This document shows positions 25,255 to 33,473 of a DNA stretch of 64,000 nucleotides, one piece after another. This DNA is from Candidatus Saccharibacteria bacterium UBA2018 (GTDB lineage Bacteria > Patescibacteriota > Saccharimonadia > Saccharimonadales > Saccharimonadaceae): assembly GCA_002335175.1 (NCBI GenBank), contig DDCA01000001.1, positions 434,001-498,000 of the forward strand, in the 5' to 3' direction. The position numbers and the translations under genes are program-made. Position 1 is the first letter of the stretch; every line of letters begins with the position of its first letter. The notes under the pieces were generated by a model. It did not search any database, was not told the DNA's origin, and was given only the letters and a program-made list of their open reading frames with translations.

Positions 25255-26088
25255 TTAGGCGTTACGGCGGCGTGAACCGATGTAGTAGCTCGCGCTACCG
25301 GCTAGGCTTGATGCGCCAACCAGGCTCATTAGACTTTCAAGGCCAGTCTGTGGCAGTTCCTTTGGTGTTTCAGGCACCTCAGGAGTATCACATTTTGATT
25401 GGTCTTCGGTGTGGCGGCTTTCGTCGAAGTCTTCTTCGTCGATAGTTACGATTTCCTTGGTCTGCAGGTCACAAACGACCAGTTTGCCAGGTACTTCTTG
25501 TGGAAGTTTTTTACACTTCGATAGGTCAAGCGTGTGTTTGGTAGCATCAAAGTTCTTTTCTTTAATTGTCTTGATCTCTTTGGTAGCTAGCACACAAACC
25601 GTTATCATCTTTGGCTCAGGGATACAGTTCTTCTTGCCGTTCAGGGTAAATCCAAGCATTTCATTCTTTTCACCGGGAGCTTTGTTGTCCGGGACTCGGA
25701 CGAAGTCAACCTGGTAAAAACAATTTTTTGGAGGCAAGTCGACACCCATTGTGTATTTACCGGGGCCTAACGTACGTTCTTTTTCTTGGAACTTAACTTG
25801 GGCTGGGTGCGGGGTACCGTTTCGTGATGGGGAGTACCATGACTTCAGCTGGACAGTCGACTGGCACTTCTTGCCTTTGACGGTAAAGCTGATAAAAGCT
25901 TTGTTGTTAGTAACAACGAATTTGCGGTTCGGACCGTTTTCTCCGTTCAGGGTGCCGTTTGTCACAACTTTACATTCTTTGGCTGTTGAGTCGGCAGCAA
26001 CGCGTTTTGCGTTGGCGACCATTGGGGCTGCCAGCAAGGCGACACCAGCGACGGCTAGAATAGCGCTTACAACGTATGATTTCTTCAT
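25255..26088 (-). CDS. LPQTG cell-wall-anchored surface protein with two Cys-bounded repeats
   Basis: 277 aa. Signal peptide (KKSYVVSAILAVAGVALLAAPMVANA), a beta-rich middle with several cysteines, then two 28-residue repeats (about 165-192 and 206-233). The repeats begin and end with Cys and share TK-x-I-x-TI-x-E, FD-x-x-(K/R)HT and SKC. A sorting signal follows: ELPQTG, hydrophobic helix, SRRRNA. A sortase gene is 1.3 kb away. The same repeat occurs in the surface protein at 33474. The ligand is unknown; AT-leaning codons suggest strong expression. Confidence 0.88.
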   Translation of the reverse strand: MKKSYVVSAILAVAGVALLAAPMVANAKRVAADSTAKECKVVTNGTLNGENGPNRKFVVTNNKAFISFTVKGKKCQSTVQLKSWYSPSRNGTPHPAQVKFQEKERTLGPGKYTMGVDLPPKNCFYQVDFVRVPDNKAPGEKNEMLGFTLNGKKNCIPEPKMITVCVLATKEIKTIKEKNFDATKHTLDLSKCKKLPQEVPGKLVVCDLQTKEIVTIDEEDFDESRHTEDQSKCDTPEVPETPKELPQTGLESLMSLVGASSLAGSASYYIGSRRRNA

Positions 26089-26229
26089 GTAAAACTCCTC
26101 TTAGTTATTACACCTTCTCACCCACCCTGAAAAGCATGGCTATTCATAGTGTTACTTCCATACTATCACACTTATGTTAATTTGTCAATAATATTGTTTA
26201 AAGAGCTTATGCTTAATTTGGTTTTTTTA

Positions 26230-26258
26230 TTGGTAAGTATCTGTTTAACAGCTATACT
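26230..26258 (+). promoter_or_regulatory. Promoter of the membrane protein at 26265
   Basis: TTGGTA (26230-26235), 17-nt spacer, TATACT (26253-26258). The ATG follows after only 6 nt, a leaderless arrangement. Confidence 0.7.
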
Positions 26259-26264
26259 CGGTCT

Positions 26265-27371
26265 ATGAGAAACAGCGCACCAGCAATAGGCGGTACTATA
26301 CGGAATGCCCTGGTAGTTTTTATTATTCTGAACGTCATTGTGGGTGTGGTAGGTCAGCTGCTATTTCCTGAAGAGCTCAGGGGGCCCGCTGATGCGCCAG
26401 ACCAAGCTACACTAGTAGAGACACTTGTTAATACGATCCTATGGGGTGGGGTGATCGTCGTCGTAGCCGTTGGTGCAGCAGGCTACTACCTGTGGCGACG
26501 TTTCGACGAGACCCGATATACCAGTGAACTTCAACAGTTTGCTCTACAGCGACAATTAAAGTTTGATACTGTTTCAAGTCACAAAACGGCGCTTTTTCGG
26601 TTTATGAATGATCCTGGCGAAAGCCAGCGCTCGCTCGGCACAATTGCCGGTAAAGGATGGAGCCTAGACTGCTATGCTCATACGGTATACGGCGAGGTCA
26701 AAGGTGGTCGCTATGCAGTACGGCATGTGTATTATTCCGTGTTGAGGCTTGATTTGCCGCGTGAACTACCCAATATCTTCTTTGATTCACACAAATCACA
26801 CGGACGACAGCTTCAGTTCAGGGTAGATAATGCCCAGCGCATGAGATTTGAGGGCAACTTTGATACCTTCTTCACCACCTATAGTCCTTTTCGTTACGAA
26901 ATAGATACTCTCGCCTTCATTACACCTGAGGTGATGCAGGCAATGATTGCTGCTAGTGAGTATGATATTGAGCTTCATGGCAGATACCTCTATCTGTATG
27001 GCCCTCTCCTCCCTCTAAAAGACTTAGATACCATGGTTCGTAAAGCCATCAACATTCACTCGAGCTTAATGAACAATATCGTCACCTACCGCGATGAACG
27101 CACGACGCCAACCACCGGTCGACACACCGTCGATATATCTGCTCGTAATCTGGTGAAGAATCACTTCTGGGTCACACTGCCAAGTCTTGTACTCTTTCTT
27201 TCACTTGCAGTCGTTGCCTCACTCATGCTGCTCAAGAACCAGTACGATCTCGTAGATAAGTTACGGCTAATTGGTGCCGCCCTACTGCTTTTGGTGTTCA
27301 GTGGCGTGATGTTCGCCGTCATTATCGATGATTGGCGCACGCGCAGGGCGGCACGAAAAGGGGTGAAGTAA
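26265..27371 (+). CDS. Unknown polytopic membrane protein with large soluble loop
   Basis: 368 aa. Two membrane helices near the N-terminus (about 15-33 and 53-73), a soluble region of ~220 residues rich in aromatic strands, and two C-terminal helices (about 302-320 and 333-353) followed by a basic tail (RTRRAARKGVK). No motif recognised. It is convergent with the sortase gene (6 nt between stops) and divergent from a sortase substrate, but a role in surface assembly is only suggested by position. Confidence 0.72.
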   Translation: MRNSAPAIGGTIRNALVVFIILNVIVGVVGQLLFPEELRGPADAPDQATLVETLVNTILWGGVIVVVAVGAAGYYLWRRFDETRYTSELQQFALQRQLKFDTVSSHKTALFRFMNDPGESQRSLGTIAGKGWSLDCYAHTVYGEVKGGRYAVRHVYYSVLRLDLPRELPNIFFDSHKSHGRQLQFRVDNAQRMRFEGNFDTFFTTYSPFRYEIDTLAFITPEVMQAMIAASEYDIELHGRYLYLYGPLLPLKDLDTMVRKAINIHSSLMNNIVTYRDERTTPTTGRHTVDISARNLVKNHFWVTLPSLVLFLSLAVVASLMLLKNQYDLVDKLRLIGAALLLLVFSGVMFAVIIDDWRTRRAARKGVK

Positions 27372-27376
27372 GTCAA

Positions 27377-27955
27377 TTATTCAGCCACAGGCAGGGCTTC
27401 GACGACCTCTCGGCCATCTGCAGACCCCCGCAACGTACACGAGTAGAGTGTCATTTTAGCTTCGTTTGACGGTCCCTCAATGGACGTAGCGTCGGCTGGG
27501 ACCGTATATTTGCGTTCAACCTTGTAGTAGTAGCGCTCGCCGTTATAATCGACGGCAATCCGATCGTTAGCGGCAAGCTTGTCCAGATGGTAAAACGGCG
27601 ACTGCTTGACCGTTCCTGCCGGGGTAAGACCCATATTAAAACGATGGGCGCTTAAAACGAAATTCCCTCCCCTTTCTGGATTGCCATTTTCTGGCCGGCG
27701 ATGCCATACTCCCTTCAGGAGAATCGAGCTGTCTACTCCTTCTACAATTGGTAGTTTCAAACCCAGCCGTTCGATATAAAGCATATTGCTATCACCTGCC
27801 GGTTGGTTTAAGCGCTGGCTCACTTCATTTTTGGCGGGGGCCAAGAAGATATCGGTACCGCTCATAAATGGAGCAAACGCCAGACTTAACAGGTAGCAAC
27901 CGGCGAGACCAAGGATAATAAAAAAGACAGCAGGCAGAAACCGAAGGTATTTCAT
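27377..27955 (-). CDS. Sortase (class D/E-like transpeptidase)
   Basis: 192 aa. An N-terminal membrane anchor (FLPAVFFIILGLAGCYLLSLAF) is followed by a sortase beta-barrel. The catalytic His is in FVLSAHRFNM, the Cys in MTLYSCTLRG and the Arg in REVVEALP. It cleaves LPxTG sorting signals and links proteins to lipid II. Substrates are clear in the same region (25255, 29527, 30123, 33474). Subclass is not certain from sequence alone. Confidence 0.92.
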   Translation of the reverse strand: MKYLRFLPAVFFIILGLAGCYLLSLAFAPFMSGTDIFLAPAKNEVSQRLNQPAGDSNMLYIERLGLKLPIVEGVDSSILLKGVWHRRPENGNPERGGNFVLSAHRFNMGLTPAGTVKQSPFYHLDKLAANDRIAVDYNGERYYYKVERKYTVPADATSIEGPSNEAKMTLYSCTLRGSADGREVVEALPVAE

Positions 27956-27988
27956 GGCTGTCCTCCCCTATTACGAAAGAAGTTCTTT

Positions 27989-28207
27989 CTAGTTACGAAA
28001 CGAGCTGGAACGGCCACCGTAGGCGCTGGAACCGTATCCATACGAAGTACTCGATTTTGATGGGCTGCCCAGATGGGAAAGGGTTTTTAGAACAGCAGAA
28101 ATCCCTAAAATTGACGCAAAGCCAATCCCAAGGTGGACTAGGAAGTCGCGCCGGTCCATATCTTTTTCCATCAACTGCTGAAGATTGTTCTTGATACTGT
28201 TTTGCAT
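27989..28207 (-). CDS. Small twin-arginine (Tat-type) protein beside tatC
   Basis: 72 aa. DRRDFLVHLGIGFASILGISAVL resembles a Tat signal: RR, then F-L, then a mildly hydrophobic helix. It is followed by only ~30 residues rich in Ser/Gly/Tyr (SYGYGSSAYGGRSSSFRN). It sits just downstream of tatA-tatC, so it may be the dedicated cargo or an accessory of this Tat system. No Shine-Dalgarno precedes the first ATG; an internal ATG directly before DRRDF is an alternative start. No known cofactor domain fits such a short mature part. Confidence 0.6.
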   Translation of the reverse strand: MQNSIKNNLQQLMEKDMDRRDFLVHLGIGFASILGISAVLKTLSHLGSPSKSSTSYGYGSSAYGGRSSSFRN

Positions 28208-28270
28208 ATGTTTGTTTTTTAGGTTATTTGCTTCTACTCTACATAAGCTTTTTGGCTTTGTCTAGTCCTT

Positions 28271-29287
28271 TTATCGACGAATAACTCCATCGAGGCTAAG
28301 GCGGGGTGAAATTCGTGTCTGAACAGGTTGCGGCCTGGGCTGGACAATAACCGGTAGTGTTGTCCGGACGGGAGCTCGTAAGCCATCGAGGGACCGCCTT
28401 TGAACAGGTTTCTGTTGAGGTACAGGGGCTACAACCGGAGAATTAACTGCCTCAGTCTCAGATGTTCGCGCCTCCAAGGTAGCAGGAACTTGCGCGGGAT
28501 GAGCCACAGGTACTTCCCTGCGCCTCGCTTGCATCAAATTTACCAGAACGTACCCGACTCCTATCTGGTAAATAGCAATGATTGGCCCAGCAATCATAAG
28601 CTGGTTGAAGGCGTCTGGAGTCGGCGTAATAATTGCGGCGAGCACAAAGGCAAGTACCAGTATCCACTGCTCGCTCTTCAATAGACCCCCCGGTGTCATC
28701 GGGTTAATCCAGTGCCAGAACATCAGAATCAGCGGAATCAGCGACAGAAGTGCCAGCCCGCCAATGTAGGCAAAGAAGAACGACAAATACGAATCTGCTG
28801 TCAAATTTGGTGCAATTATCCCTTCCGCGAAAACATTTAGGAACTTGAGTGCTGCCGGTACGGCAACAAAATACCCATACGCGCAGCCGGCAGAAATAAG
28901 AGCGGTGGCGAGCAGCGTCATGCGCGTTACCGACACGCCTACTTTGGACGGCAGTGCCGGCCGGATAAACTTGTGGAGTTGGTACACCAGCACCGGAGCT
29001 GCCAAAATCAGGCCCGCATAAATAGATACTTGGAAGATAAATGTAAATCCTCCGCCAGGGGTCAGATAAACCAATTGCTGGTCGCCGAGGGGAGCCATAA
29101 CGATTTGGAGCAGCTCGTGGCGGTACATATACGCCGCTGACGAACCAAGTATAAAGATAACGGCAACGATAAAAAGCCGCTTACGGAGCTCGCTTACGTG
29201 GTCAGAAAACCTAGCCGGGCTACGACTTTTTGTCGGAGCTTGGTTTTTTTGCTGTGTTTTTGTCTTTCTTTTCATTGCTTTCACCAT
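28271..29287 (-). CDS. tatC: Twin-arginine translocase subunit TatC
   Basis: 338 aa, longer than usual because of a basic ~90-residue C-terminal tail. The N-terminal SDHVSELRKRLFIV motif binds signal peptides in TatC. About six helices follow, with PALPSKVG, the conserved Glu-containing FAEGI loop and the family-typical ITPTPDAFNQLMIAGP. TatC recognises RR signal peptides and works with TatA. Its 5' end overlaps tatA by 50-70 nt depending on which ATG is used (29287 or 29275). Confidence 0.93.
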   Translation of the reverse strand: MVKAMKRKTKTQQKNQAPTKSRSPARFSDHVSELRKRLFIVAVIFILGSSAAYMYRHELLQIVMAPLGDQQLVYLTPGGGFTFIFQVSIYAGLILAAPVLVYQLHKFIRPALPSKVGVSVTRMTLLATALISAGCAYGYFVAVPAALKFLNVFAEGIIAPNLTADSYLSFFFAYIGGLALLSLIPLILMFWHWINPMTPGGLLKSEQWILVLAFVLAAIITPTPDAFNQLMIAGPIIAIYQIGVGYVLVNLMQARRREVPVAHPAQVPATLEARTSETEAVNSPVVAPVPQQKPVQRRSLDGLRAPVRTTLPVIVQPRPQPVQTRISPRLSLDGVIRR

Positions 29288-29417
29288 TTAAACCGCTACG
29301 CAGTTCTTTGACTGAATCGCCAATACTTTTTGCAAGCTGAGGTAGTTTTCGTGCTCCAAACAGTAGTACGAGGATAACGAGGATAAGGATTAATTCAGGC
29401 GTACCGATACCAAACAT
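29220..29417 (-). CDS. tatA: Twin-arginine translocase subunit TatA/E
   Basis: 65 aa. GIGTPELILILVILVLLFGARKLPQLAKSIGDSVKELR is the complete TatA pattern, read as separate elements: an N-terminal helix, the FGARKLP hinge and an amphipathic helix, then a charged tail. It forms the pore-like element of Tat export. GGAG lies 6 nt before the ATG. The long overlap with tatC suggests strict coupling. Confidence 0.94.
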   Translation of the reverse strand: MFGIGTPELILILVILVLLFGARKLPQLAKSIGDSVKELRSGLNGESNEKKDKNTAKKPSSDKKS

Positions 29418-29526
29418 GTTTACTCCGCTGTCTCCTTAGGCGCGTGCCAAAAATTGTGCACCAGCCCTTCTTTTTGTATACTTGCAGTATATATAAGGCA
29501 TTAACATTTTACAACTTGACTTTACG

Positions 29527-29766
29527 ATGAAAACCAATAGCTTAATTTATTTCCAGTACATGGCAGCGGCTGAATACAGCTGTGGAACATACGGGGCGGG
29601 CGCTTACCAGTCCGAACAGTGCGAAACGACCTCTTCGGGTGGTGGTTCCGGTGGACTGCTGCCAGATACCGGATACGACGTACTGATACCGCTGGCACTT
29701 GGTGGAGCTCTCGTGATTGCGACGGTGATTTTCTTTGTGCGCAAAGCATGGCGGAGTAAAAAGTAG
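29527..29766 (+). CDS. Short LPDTG sortase-substrate-like membrane protein without a signal peptide
   Basis: 79 aa. The C-terminal half is a full sorting signal: LLPDTG, a hydrophobic helix and a basic tail (VRKAWRSKK). The N-terminal part (YSCGTYGAGAYQSEQCE) has two cysteines but no recognisable signal peptide, so insertion may rely on the C-terminal helix. Such a small product could be a pilin-like or spacer substrate, or a decayed gene. It is divergent from tatA. Confidence 0.6.
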   Translation: MKTNSLIYFQYMAAAEYSCGTYGAGAYQSEQCETTSSGGGSGGLLPDTGYDVLIPLALGGALVIATVIFFVRKAWRSKK

Positions 29767-29780
29767 ATAATCTTCCCACG

Positions 29781-29808
29781 AAAACAGCCCATCAAAGAGA
29801 TGAGCTGC
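29781..29808 (-). terminator. Terminator after tRNA-Glu
   Basis: Minus-strand hairpin GCAGCTCATC / GATGGGCTG (one G-T pair) followed by TTTT, just beyond the CCA end of tRNA-Glu. Confidence 0.7.
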
Positions 29809-29813
29809 ATGCG

Positions 29814-29888
29814 TGGTGATCCCGCGGAGAATCGAACTCCGATTGCCAGGATGAAAACCTGGTGTCCTAACCGTTAGACGACGGGACC
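29814..29888 (-). tRNA. tRNA-Glu (UUC)
   Basis: Complete cloverleaf on the minus strand: acceptor GGTCCCG pairing with CGGGATC, anticodon loop TTTTCAT giving UUC, T-arm GGAGTTCGATTCTCC, and encoded CCA. Confidence 0.95.
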
Positions 29889-30122
29889 GTATTTACCTCT
29901 GGAGATTGTAGCAAAAAAATACCTCTTTGAAAAGGGTTACTAGCCACAACTTTTATGAGTATATCGCTTGTGTTTACTCAGATTAGATTGTATACCTCAT
30001 TGACGGACAACCCCTAATGATGACAAAATAGATTTAAGTACATTTTAATCGTAGTTCGATCCGAAATGTGGGGCGGTGATGAGCTAGGTAGTCAAATTAC
30101 AATCCAAGCGAGGAGGGGTGTA

Positions 30123-31592
30123 ATGAGGGGTAAACTAGTAAGTTTTGGCGTGGCGCTGCTGGCTACGGCAACCGTTGGTGTCGTGCAGCTCCAGACCAAG
30201 GCGGCAGTCGATAAAACGCGCGACTGTGACCAATACGCAGTTATTAACTGCGGGACACTGTCTGCAAGTGAACTACGGGCTGAGTACAGCACCAACAATG
30301 GTAGTGGTCAAAACGGTACAACGACGAAGCAAAACGACATCAAAAAAATCTTTAACTCGATGGGAATTTCGGGTGGTGAACTTAGTGGCTTCAAGAATGG
30401 TGTCGTTTACCAAGACGGCCGGGTTATTGTAGCCGGCAAAACTGTCGCAACAGGTGCAATGATGGCTGCTCGAGGGTTGGGGGGTACAGCCATAGCTGGT
30501 ACCGGCGCTTCTAGGGTCTCGGTCAGCGCCATGGGAAGCGCCCAAACAGCGCTTGTAAAAATGAACGGTGATAGGTTCGTATTCGCGGTTATGAAACCAT
30601 GCGGCAACCCCGTTACCGCTACTCCCCCACCTCAACCGCCACAACCGCAGCCTCAACCAAAAGCCGAGTGCAAAAGCTTGAGCGCAAGTAAAATTGGCTC
30701 AGGCACGCGTTACCGCCTGTCCGCCGCGGCCAGTGCTAAAAACGGCGCCAAGATGCGAGCGTACGAATTTACCGTCAAGCGAAACGGTCAGCAGGTGTTT
30801 AGTGACACAAAGAGAACTTCTGAGCTAAGAGCCAATACGGCCTTTAGCGCTACGCAGCCTGGAAATTATACCGCCAGGGTTATCGTAAAGACATCGGAGG
30901 GCCCGAAAACCGGCCAACAGTGCGTGGCAACGTTTAGGGTGAAGAAACCAGAAAACCCCCCGACTCCGCAAGAACTGACTCCCGGTATCAAAGTTGAAAA
31001 GCATGTTGAAAACGTTAAATACAAGCGCGTTGGCGTAAATGTTGAATTTAGTTATCAAATTAAGGTAACTAACACCGGTGAAGTTGATTTAAAGGACGTT
31101 GAAGTAACCGATACGCCCGAAGATGGGATAACGCTGCTCGAAAGCCAAATAGTCGGTACTGTCGAAAACAACCAATGGACGTACACCATATCCGAGCTTG
31201 CGGTGGGAGAGTCGCGGGACTTTACCTTACAAGCAAAAGTGCCTCAGTTCTTGGCAGGACGGCTAACCAACACTGTTTGCGTGGATGCTCCAGAAGTACC
31301 AGGCAATCCAGATGACTGCGATGAAGCCGAGGTGGATGTGCCGCCAAAAGGCAAAGTACTGGTGTGCGAACCGGAGAGCGGCGACACGATTAGCGTGGAC
31401 GAAAAAGACGCCGATAGTTACCCGCCGGTCGGTAGCCCACAATGCGAGGAAGCCCCGCTTGAGAATCCAAAAGCTGCTCCGCCCGCAGAACTACCGCAGA
31501 CTGGTCCGGCTGAAACGGTGCTTTCCGTTATCGGAGCCATGAGCCTGGCAGGAGCAAGTGCTTACTACTTTGCGAGCCGCCGCCACTTATAG
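30123..31592 (+). CDS. LPQTG cell-wall-anchored protein with DUF11-like domain
   Basis: 489 aa from the ATG at 30123, chosen because GAGGAGGGG precedes it; the frame is open further upstream. Signal peptide (RGKLVSFGVALLATATVGVV), a unique Gly/Ala-rich N-terminal domain, a Pro/Gln linker (about residue 170), a beta-sandwich, a DUF11-like adhesin domain (about 300-400, VTNTGEVDLKDVEVTDTPEDG), a degenerate Cys-bounded repeat, and ELPQTG with helix and RRHL tail. It is probably an exposed adhesin linked by the local sortase. The N-terminal domain is not recognised. Confidence 0.87.
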   Translation: MRGKLVSFGVALLATATVGVVQLQTKAAVDKTRDCDQYAVINCGTLSASELRAEYSTNNGSGQNGTTTKQNDIKKIFNSMGISGGELSGFKNGVVYQDGRVIVAGKTVATGAMMAARGLGGTAIAGTGASRVSVSAMGSAQTALVKMNGDRFVFAVMKPCGNPVTATPPPQPPQPQPQPKAECKSLSASKIGSGTRYRLSAAASAKNGAKMRAYEFTVKRNGQQVFSDTKRTSELRANTAFSATQPGNYTARVIVKTSEGPKTGQQCVATFRVKKPENPPTPQELTPGIKVEKHVENVKYKRVGVNVEFSYQIKVTNTGEVDLKDVEVTDTPEDGITLLESQIVGTVENNQWTYTISELAVGESRDFTLQAKVPQFLAGRLTNTVCVDAPEVPGNPDDCDEAEVDVPPKGKVLVCEPESGDTISVDEKDADSYPPVGSPQCEEAPLENPKAAPPAELPQTGPAETVLSVIGAMSLAGASAYYFASRRHL

Positions 31593-31630
31593 ACAGAGGT
31601 GACACGCTAGTACTGGTGCCGCACTAATTA

Positions 31631-31661
31631 GTACCGCTACTACTGGTAGTGGTACTTTTTT
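31631..31661 (+). terminator. Rho-independent terminator of the LPQTG gene
   Basis: Arms GTACCGCTAC and GTAGTGGTAC (one G-T pair) with a 5-nt loop and TTTTTT. Confidence 0.85.
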
Positions 31662-31701
31662 ATGAGATATTTTAAACATAAGCTATTTTGTGTTGTAGTA
31701 G

Positions 31702-31730
31702 TTGACATTTTATCGTGTTTGTGCTATTAT
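31702..31730 (+). promoter_or_regulatory. Near-consensus promoter ahead of the GC-rich insert
   Basis: TTGACA (31702-31707), exactly 17 nt, TATTAT (31725-31730). It is the best promoter match in the window and reads toward the GC-rich gene and the LPRTG surface protein beyond it. Confidence 0.85.
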
Positions 31731-31736
31731 GCATTC

Positions 31737-31902
31737 ATCCTCAGTGAGATGGTGGATACGGTGGAAAAGCGCAAGATTTCTTGCAATTGTCCACCTCTAC
31801 TCATCACCTCATGTCCGGGGTGCCGTTTAACAATTTAGCCAAGTACGGTAGGAGTAAATTACCTACCGATTGTTTGCGGCAAAACATAATAGATATGTAA
31901 AC
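31737..31902 (+). promoter_or_regulatory. Structured leader RNA between promoter and inverted repeat
   Basis: Most of the 511-nt stretch without a gene (31593-32103) is terminator, promoter and this leader. The leader can form nested pairs: GGTGGA with TCCACC enclosing GCAAGA/TCTTGC (about 31752-31796), and TACGGTAGG with CCTACCG further on. No known riboswitch recognised. It has the AT content of the native genome and stops at the left inverted repeat. Confidence 0.4.
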
Positions 31903-31929
31903 GCAAACTAGATAGTCATGGGTCTTTAA
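31903..31929 (+). repeat. Left inverted repeat of the GC-rich insert
   Basis: Core GCAAACTAGATAGTCAT plus GTCTTTAA at 31922-31929, matched in inverted orientation at 33397-33424. Confidence 0.85.
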
Positions 31930-32103
31930 TGATCCAGGCATCAACTACTGCAACTAATCATGATATTCACGGGTATGGCATCTTGCTTGAAAGGTTAAGC
32001 TTTCAGGTGAAATGCTATATCCGTGCCTTCTCAGGAGTCACGGCGAGCATCATCCAACCACACACGTGGCTGGATGCCACGTCTGACCGTCCAGGAGGAC
32101 ATC

Positions 32104-33339
32104 ATGAAGAACATCGTCTCACGACTCGGCCAGATGCTGGGTCTGTCGGTCGTTCTCGCTCTGATCGCCGCCGTGTTGAACCTCACGTTCATCGCGCCGG
32201 CCCAGGCAGACACCGACTCCAACGACACGACGAGCTCGGTCTCCAAGGCCGACGACTCGTCCAAGACCCAGTCCAAGAAGAACAAGACGAAGAAGAACAT
32301 CAAGTGCAAGAAGACGCCGAAGCCGTTCGTCAAGGACGGCGTGACCGTCTTCAGCATGAAGACGTGCTTCAACATCAAGATCCTCAAGAAGATGGGGTGT
32401 GACACCGAGGCCGGCAAGGACGAGCCCGTCGCTCCCCCCCGGGACCCGCGGTCGGAGTGCAAGGGCTGGCTCAAGGTCGACTTCAAGCTCAAGATGAAGA
32501 GCCCGAAGACCCCCGAGGGCATGATGTGCACCGAGTTCGACATGTCCATCACGATCAAGCAGCGGATGAAGGCCCACGGCCTGTCCGTCTCGATCGCCAA
32601 CGGCAACGTGGACACGTGGGCGAGGACTCATCTGAAGCTCAAGGACGTGATCAAGGGCTGGATCAAGACCAACTGCGTCCTGATCCCGCCGCCTCCGCCT
32701 CCGCCGCCGACCGTTACCCCGACGTACAGCTGTGACACGCTGGCCGTCAACAAGGGTGCCGGCCGTTCGGTGACCATCGGCAACTTCTCGACCTCCCAGT
32801 CGGGGGGTGCCACCTTCAAGGAGGCGGTCATCGAGTGGGGCGACGGTTCATCCAACACCTACGCCGCGCCGGTGGGCAAGTCCCACACCTACGGCGCAGA
32901 CGGCACCTACACGATCACGGCCACCGCGGTCTTCGACGTGAACGGTGTGGAGAAGCGGGTCTCGAGCAGCGGCTGCCAGTCAGCCGTCACGTTCATTCCG
33001 GCGCCCGAGAAGCCGCTCGTCTGGATCGTCGCACCACCGGCTCACATCGAGTCCGGTGGTCACGTTGAGTTCTTCGTCAAGGCGAAGAACGCCACCAAGG
33101 TGACGGCCATGGCCTCGCCTGACTGGCTCGGCTGGGTCTCCGGATTCCGGAAGGTCGACACCGAGCAGAACGGCGTGACTCCCTGTGAGTCGGGCTTCAC
33201 CTGCTGGCAGGGCACGGTCTGGACTCATGCGGGCCAGACCGGCACCCTGACGGTGGGCGTGGAGGCCGAGGGGCCGGGTGGTACAGATGACGACAGCGTC
33301 GACATCCCGGTTCCACCGGCCAACGACCCCGACGTCTGA
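32104..33339 (+). CDS. GC-rich secreted protein with PKD-like domain
   Basis: 411 aa from the ATG at 32104, fixed by AGGAGG 5 nt upstream; the frame opens earlier but lacks a start signal. A signal peptide (LGLSVVLALIAAVLNLTFIAPAQA) is followed by a Lys/Ser/Thr-rich stretch, a Cys/Lys-rich domain (about residues 60-190), a polyproline linker, a PKD-like beta domain (AVIEWGDGSSNTYAAPVGKSHTYG, about 240-290), and a Gly-rich C-terminal beta domain. No LPxTG signal. Codons end overwhelmingly in C or G, unlike neighbouring genes, which points to acquisition from a high-GC donor, possibly an actinobacterial host. The function is unknown; secreted binding is plausible from the PKD-like fold. Confidence 0.8.
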   Translation: MKNIVSRLGQMLGLSVVLALIAAVLNLTFIAPAQADTDSNDTTSSVSKADDSSKTQSKKNKTKKNIKCKKTPKPFVKDGVTVFSMKTCFNIKILKKMGCDTEAGKDEPVAPPRDPRSECKGWLKVDFKLKMKSPKTPEGMMCTEFDMSITIKQRMKAHGLSVSIANGNVDTWARTHLKLKDVIKGWIKTNCVLIPPPPPPPPTVTPTYSCDTLAVNKGAGRSVTIGNFSTSQSGGATFKEAVIEWGDGSSNTYAAPVGKSHTYGADGTYTITATAVFDVNGVEKRVSSSGCQSAVTFIPAPEKPLVWIVAPPAHIESGGHVEFFVKAKNATKVTAMASPDWLGWVSGFRKVDTEQNGVTPCESGFTCWQGTVWTHAGQTGTLTVGVEAEGPGGTDDDSVDIPVPPANDPDV

Positions 33340-33361
33340 GCTGAGCAGTAGCTGGTGTCGT

Positions 33362-33382
33362 GGGGGGGACTTCGGTCCCCTC
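33362..33382 (+). terminator. UUCG-loop terminator of the GC-rich gene
   Basis: GGGGGAC-TTCG-GTCCCC hairpin, followed after ~10 nt by a short T-run. Extra-stable UUCG loops are common in high-GC terminators. Confidence 0.65.
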
Positions 33383-33396
33383 CACACATCAACTTT

Positions 33397-33424
33397 TTAA
33401 AGACACGATGACTATCTAGTTTGC
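33397..33424 (-). repeat. Right inverted repeat of the GC-rich insert
   Basis: Reverse complement reads GCAAACTAGATAGTCAT then GTCTTTAA with 3 intervening bases, matching the left copy. Confidence 0.85.
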
Positions 33425-33473
33425 AAACCAAAAATATTAACTGCGAGAAGTATTTTTAAAGGAGATTACCTCA

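Larger units (their letters stand above)
31903..33424. mobile_element. GC-rich one-gene insert bounded by a 17-bp inverted repeat
   Basis: The 17-mer GCAAACTAGATAGTCAT occurs at 31903-31919 and, inverted, at 33408-33424. Both copies continue inward, after 2-3 differing bases, into GTCTTTAA (31922-31929; 33397-33404 inverted). Between them lies one GC-rich gene with its own strong ribosome-binding site and a UUCG-loop terminator, in contrast to the AT-leaning surface-protein genes on both sides. No transposase or obvious target-site duplication is present, so this would be a non-autonomous or cassette-like element. The boundary call is an inference from the repeat. Confidence 0.6.

Noticed and set aside
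32031..32631. Long reverse-strand ORFs opposite the GC-rich gene
   Set aside because: They arise from the GC-rich codon pattern; the plus-strand frame has a ribosome-binding site, signal peptide, PKD-like domain and terminator.
31903..33424. The 17-bp inverted repeat as an RNase III processing stem of a 16S rRNA
   Set aside because: Spacing (~1.5 kb) is suggestive, but the interval is a clear protein gene and contains no rRNA motifs.
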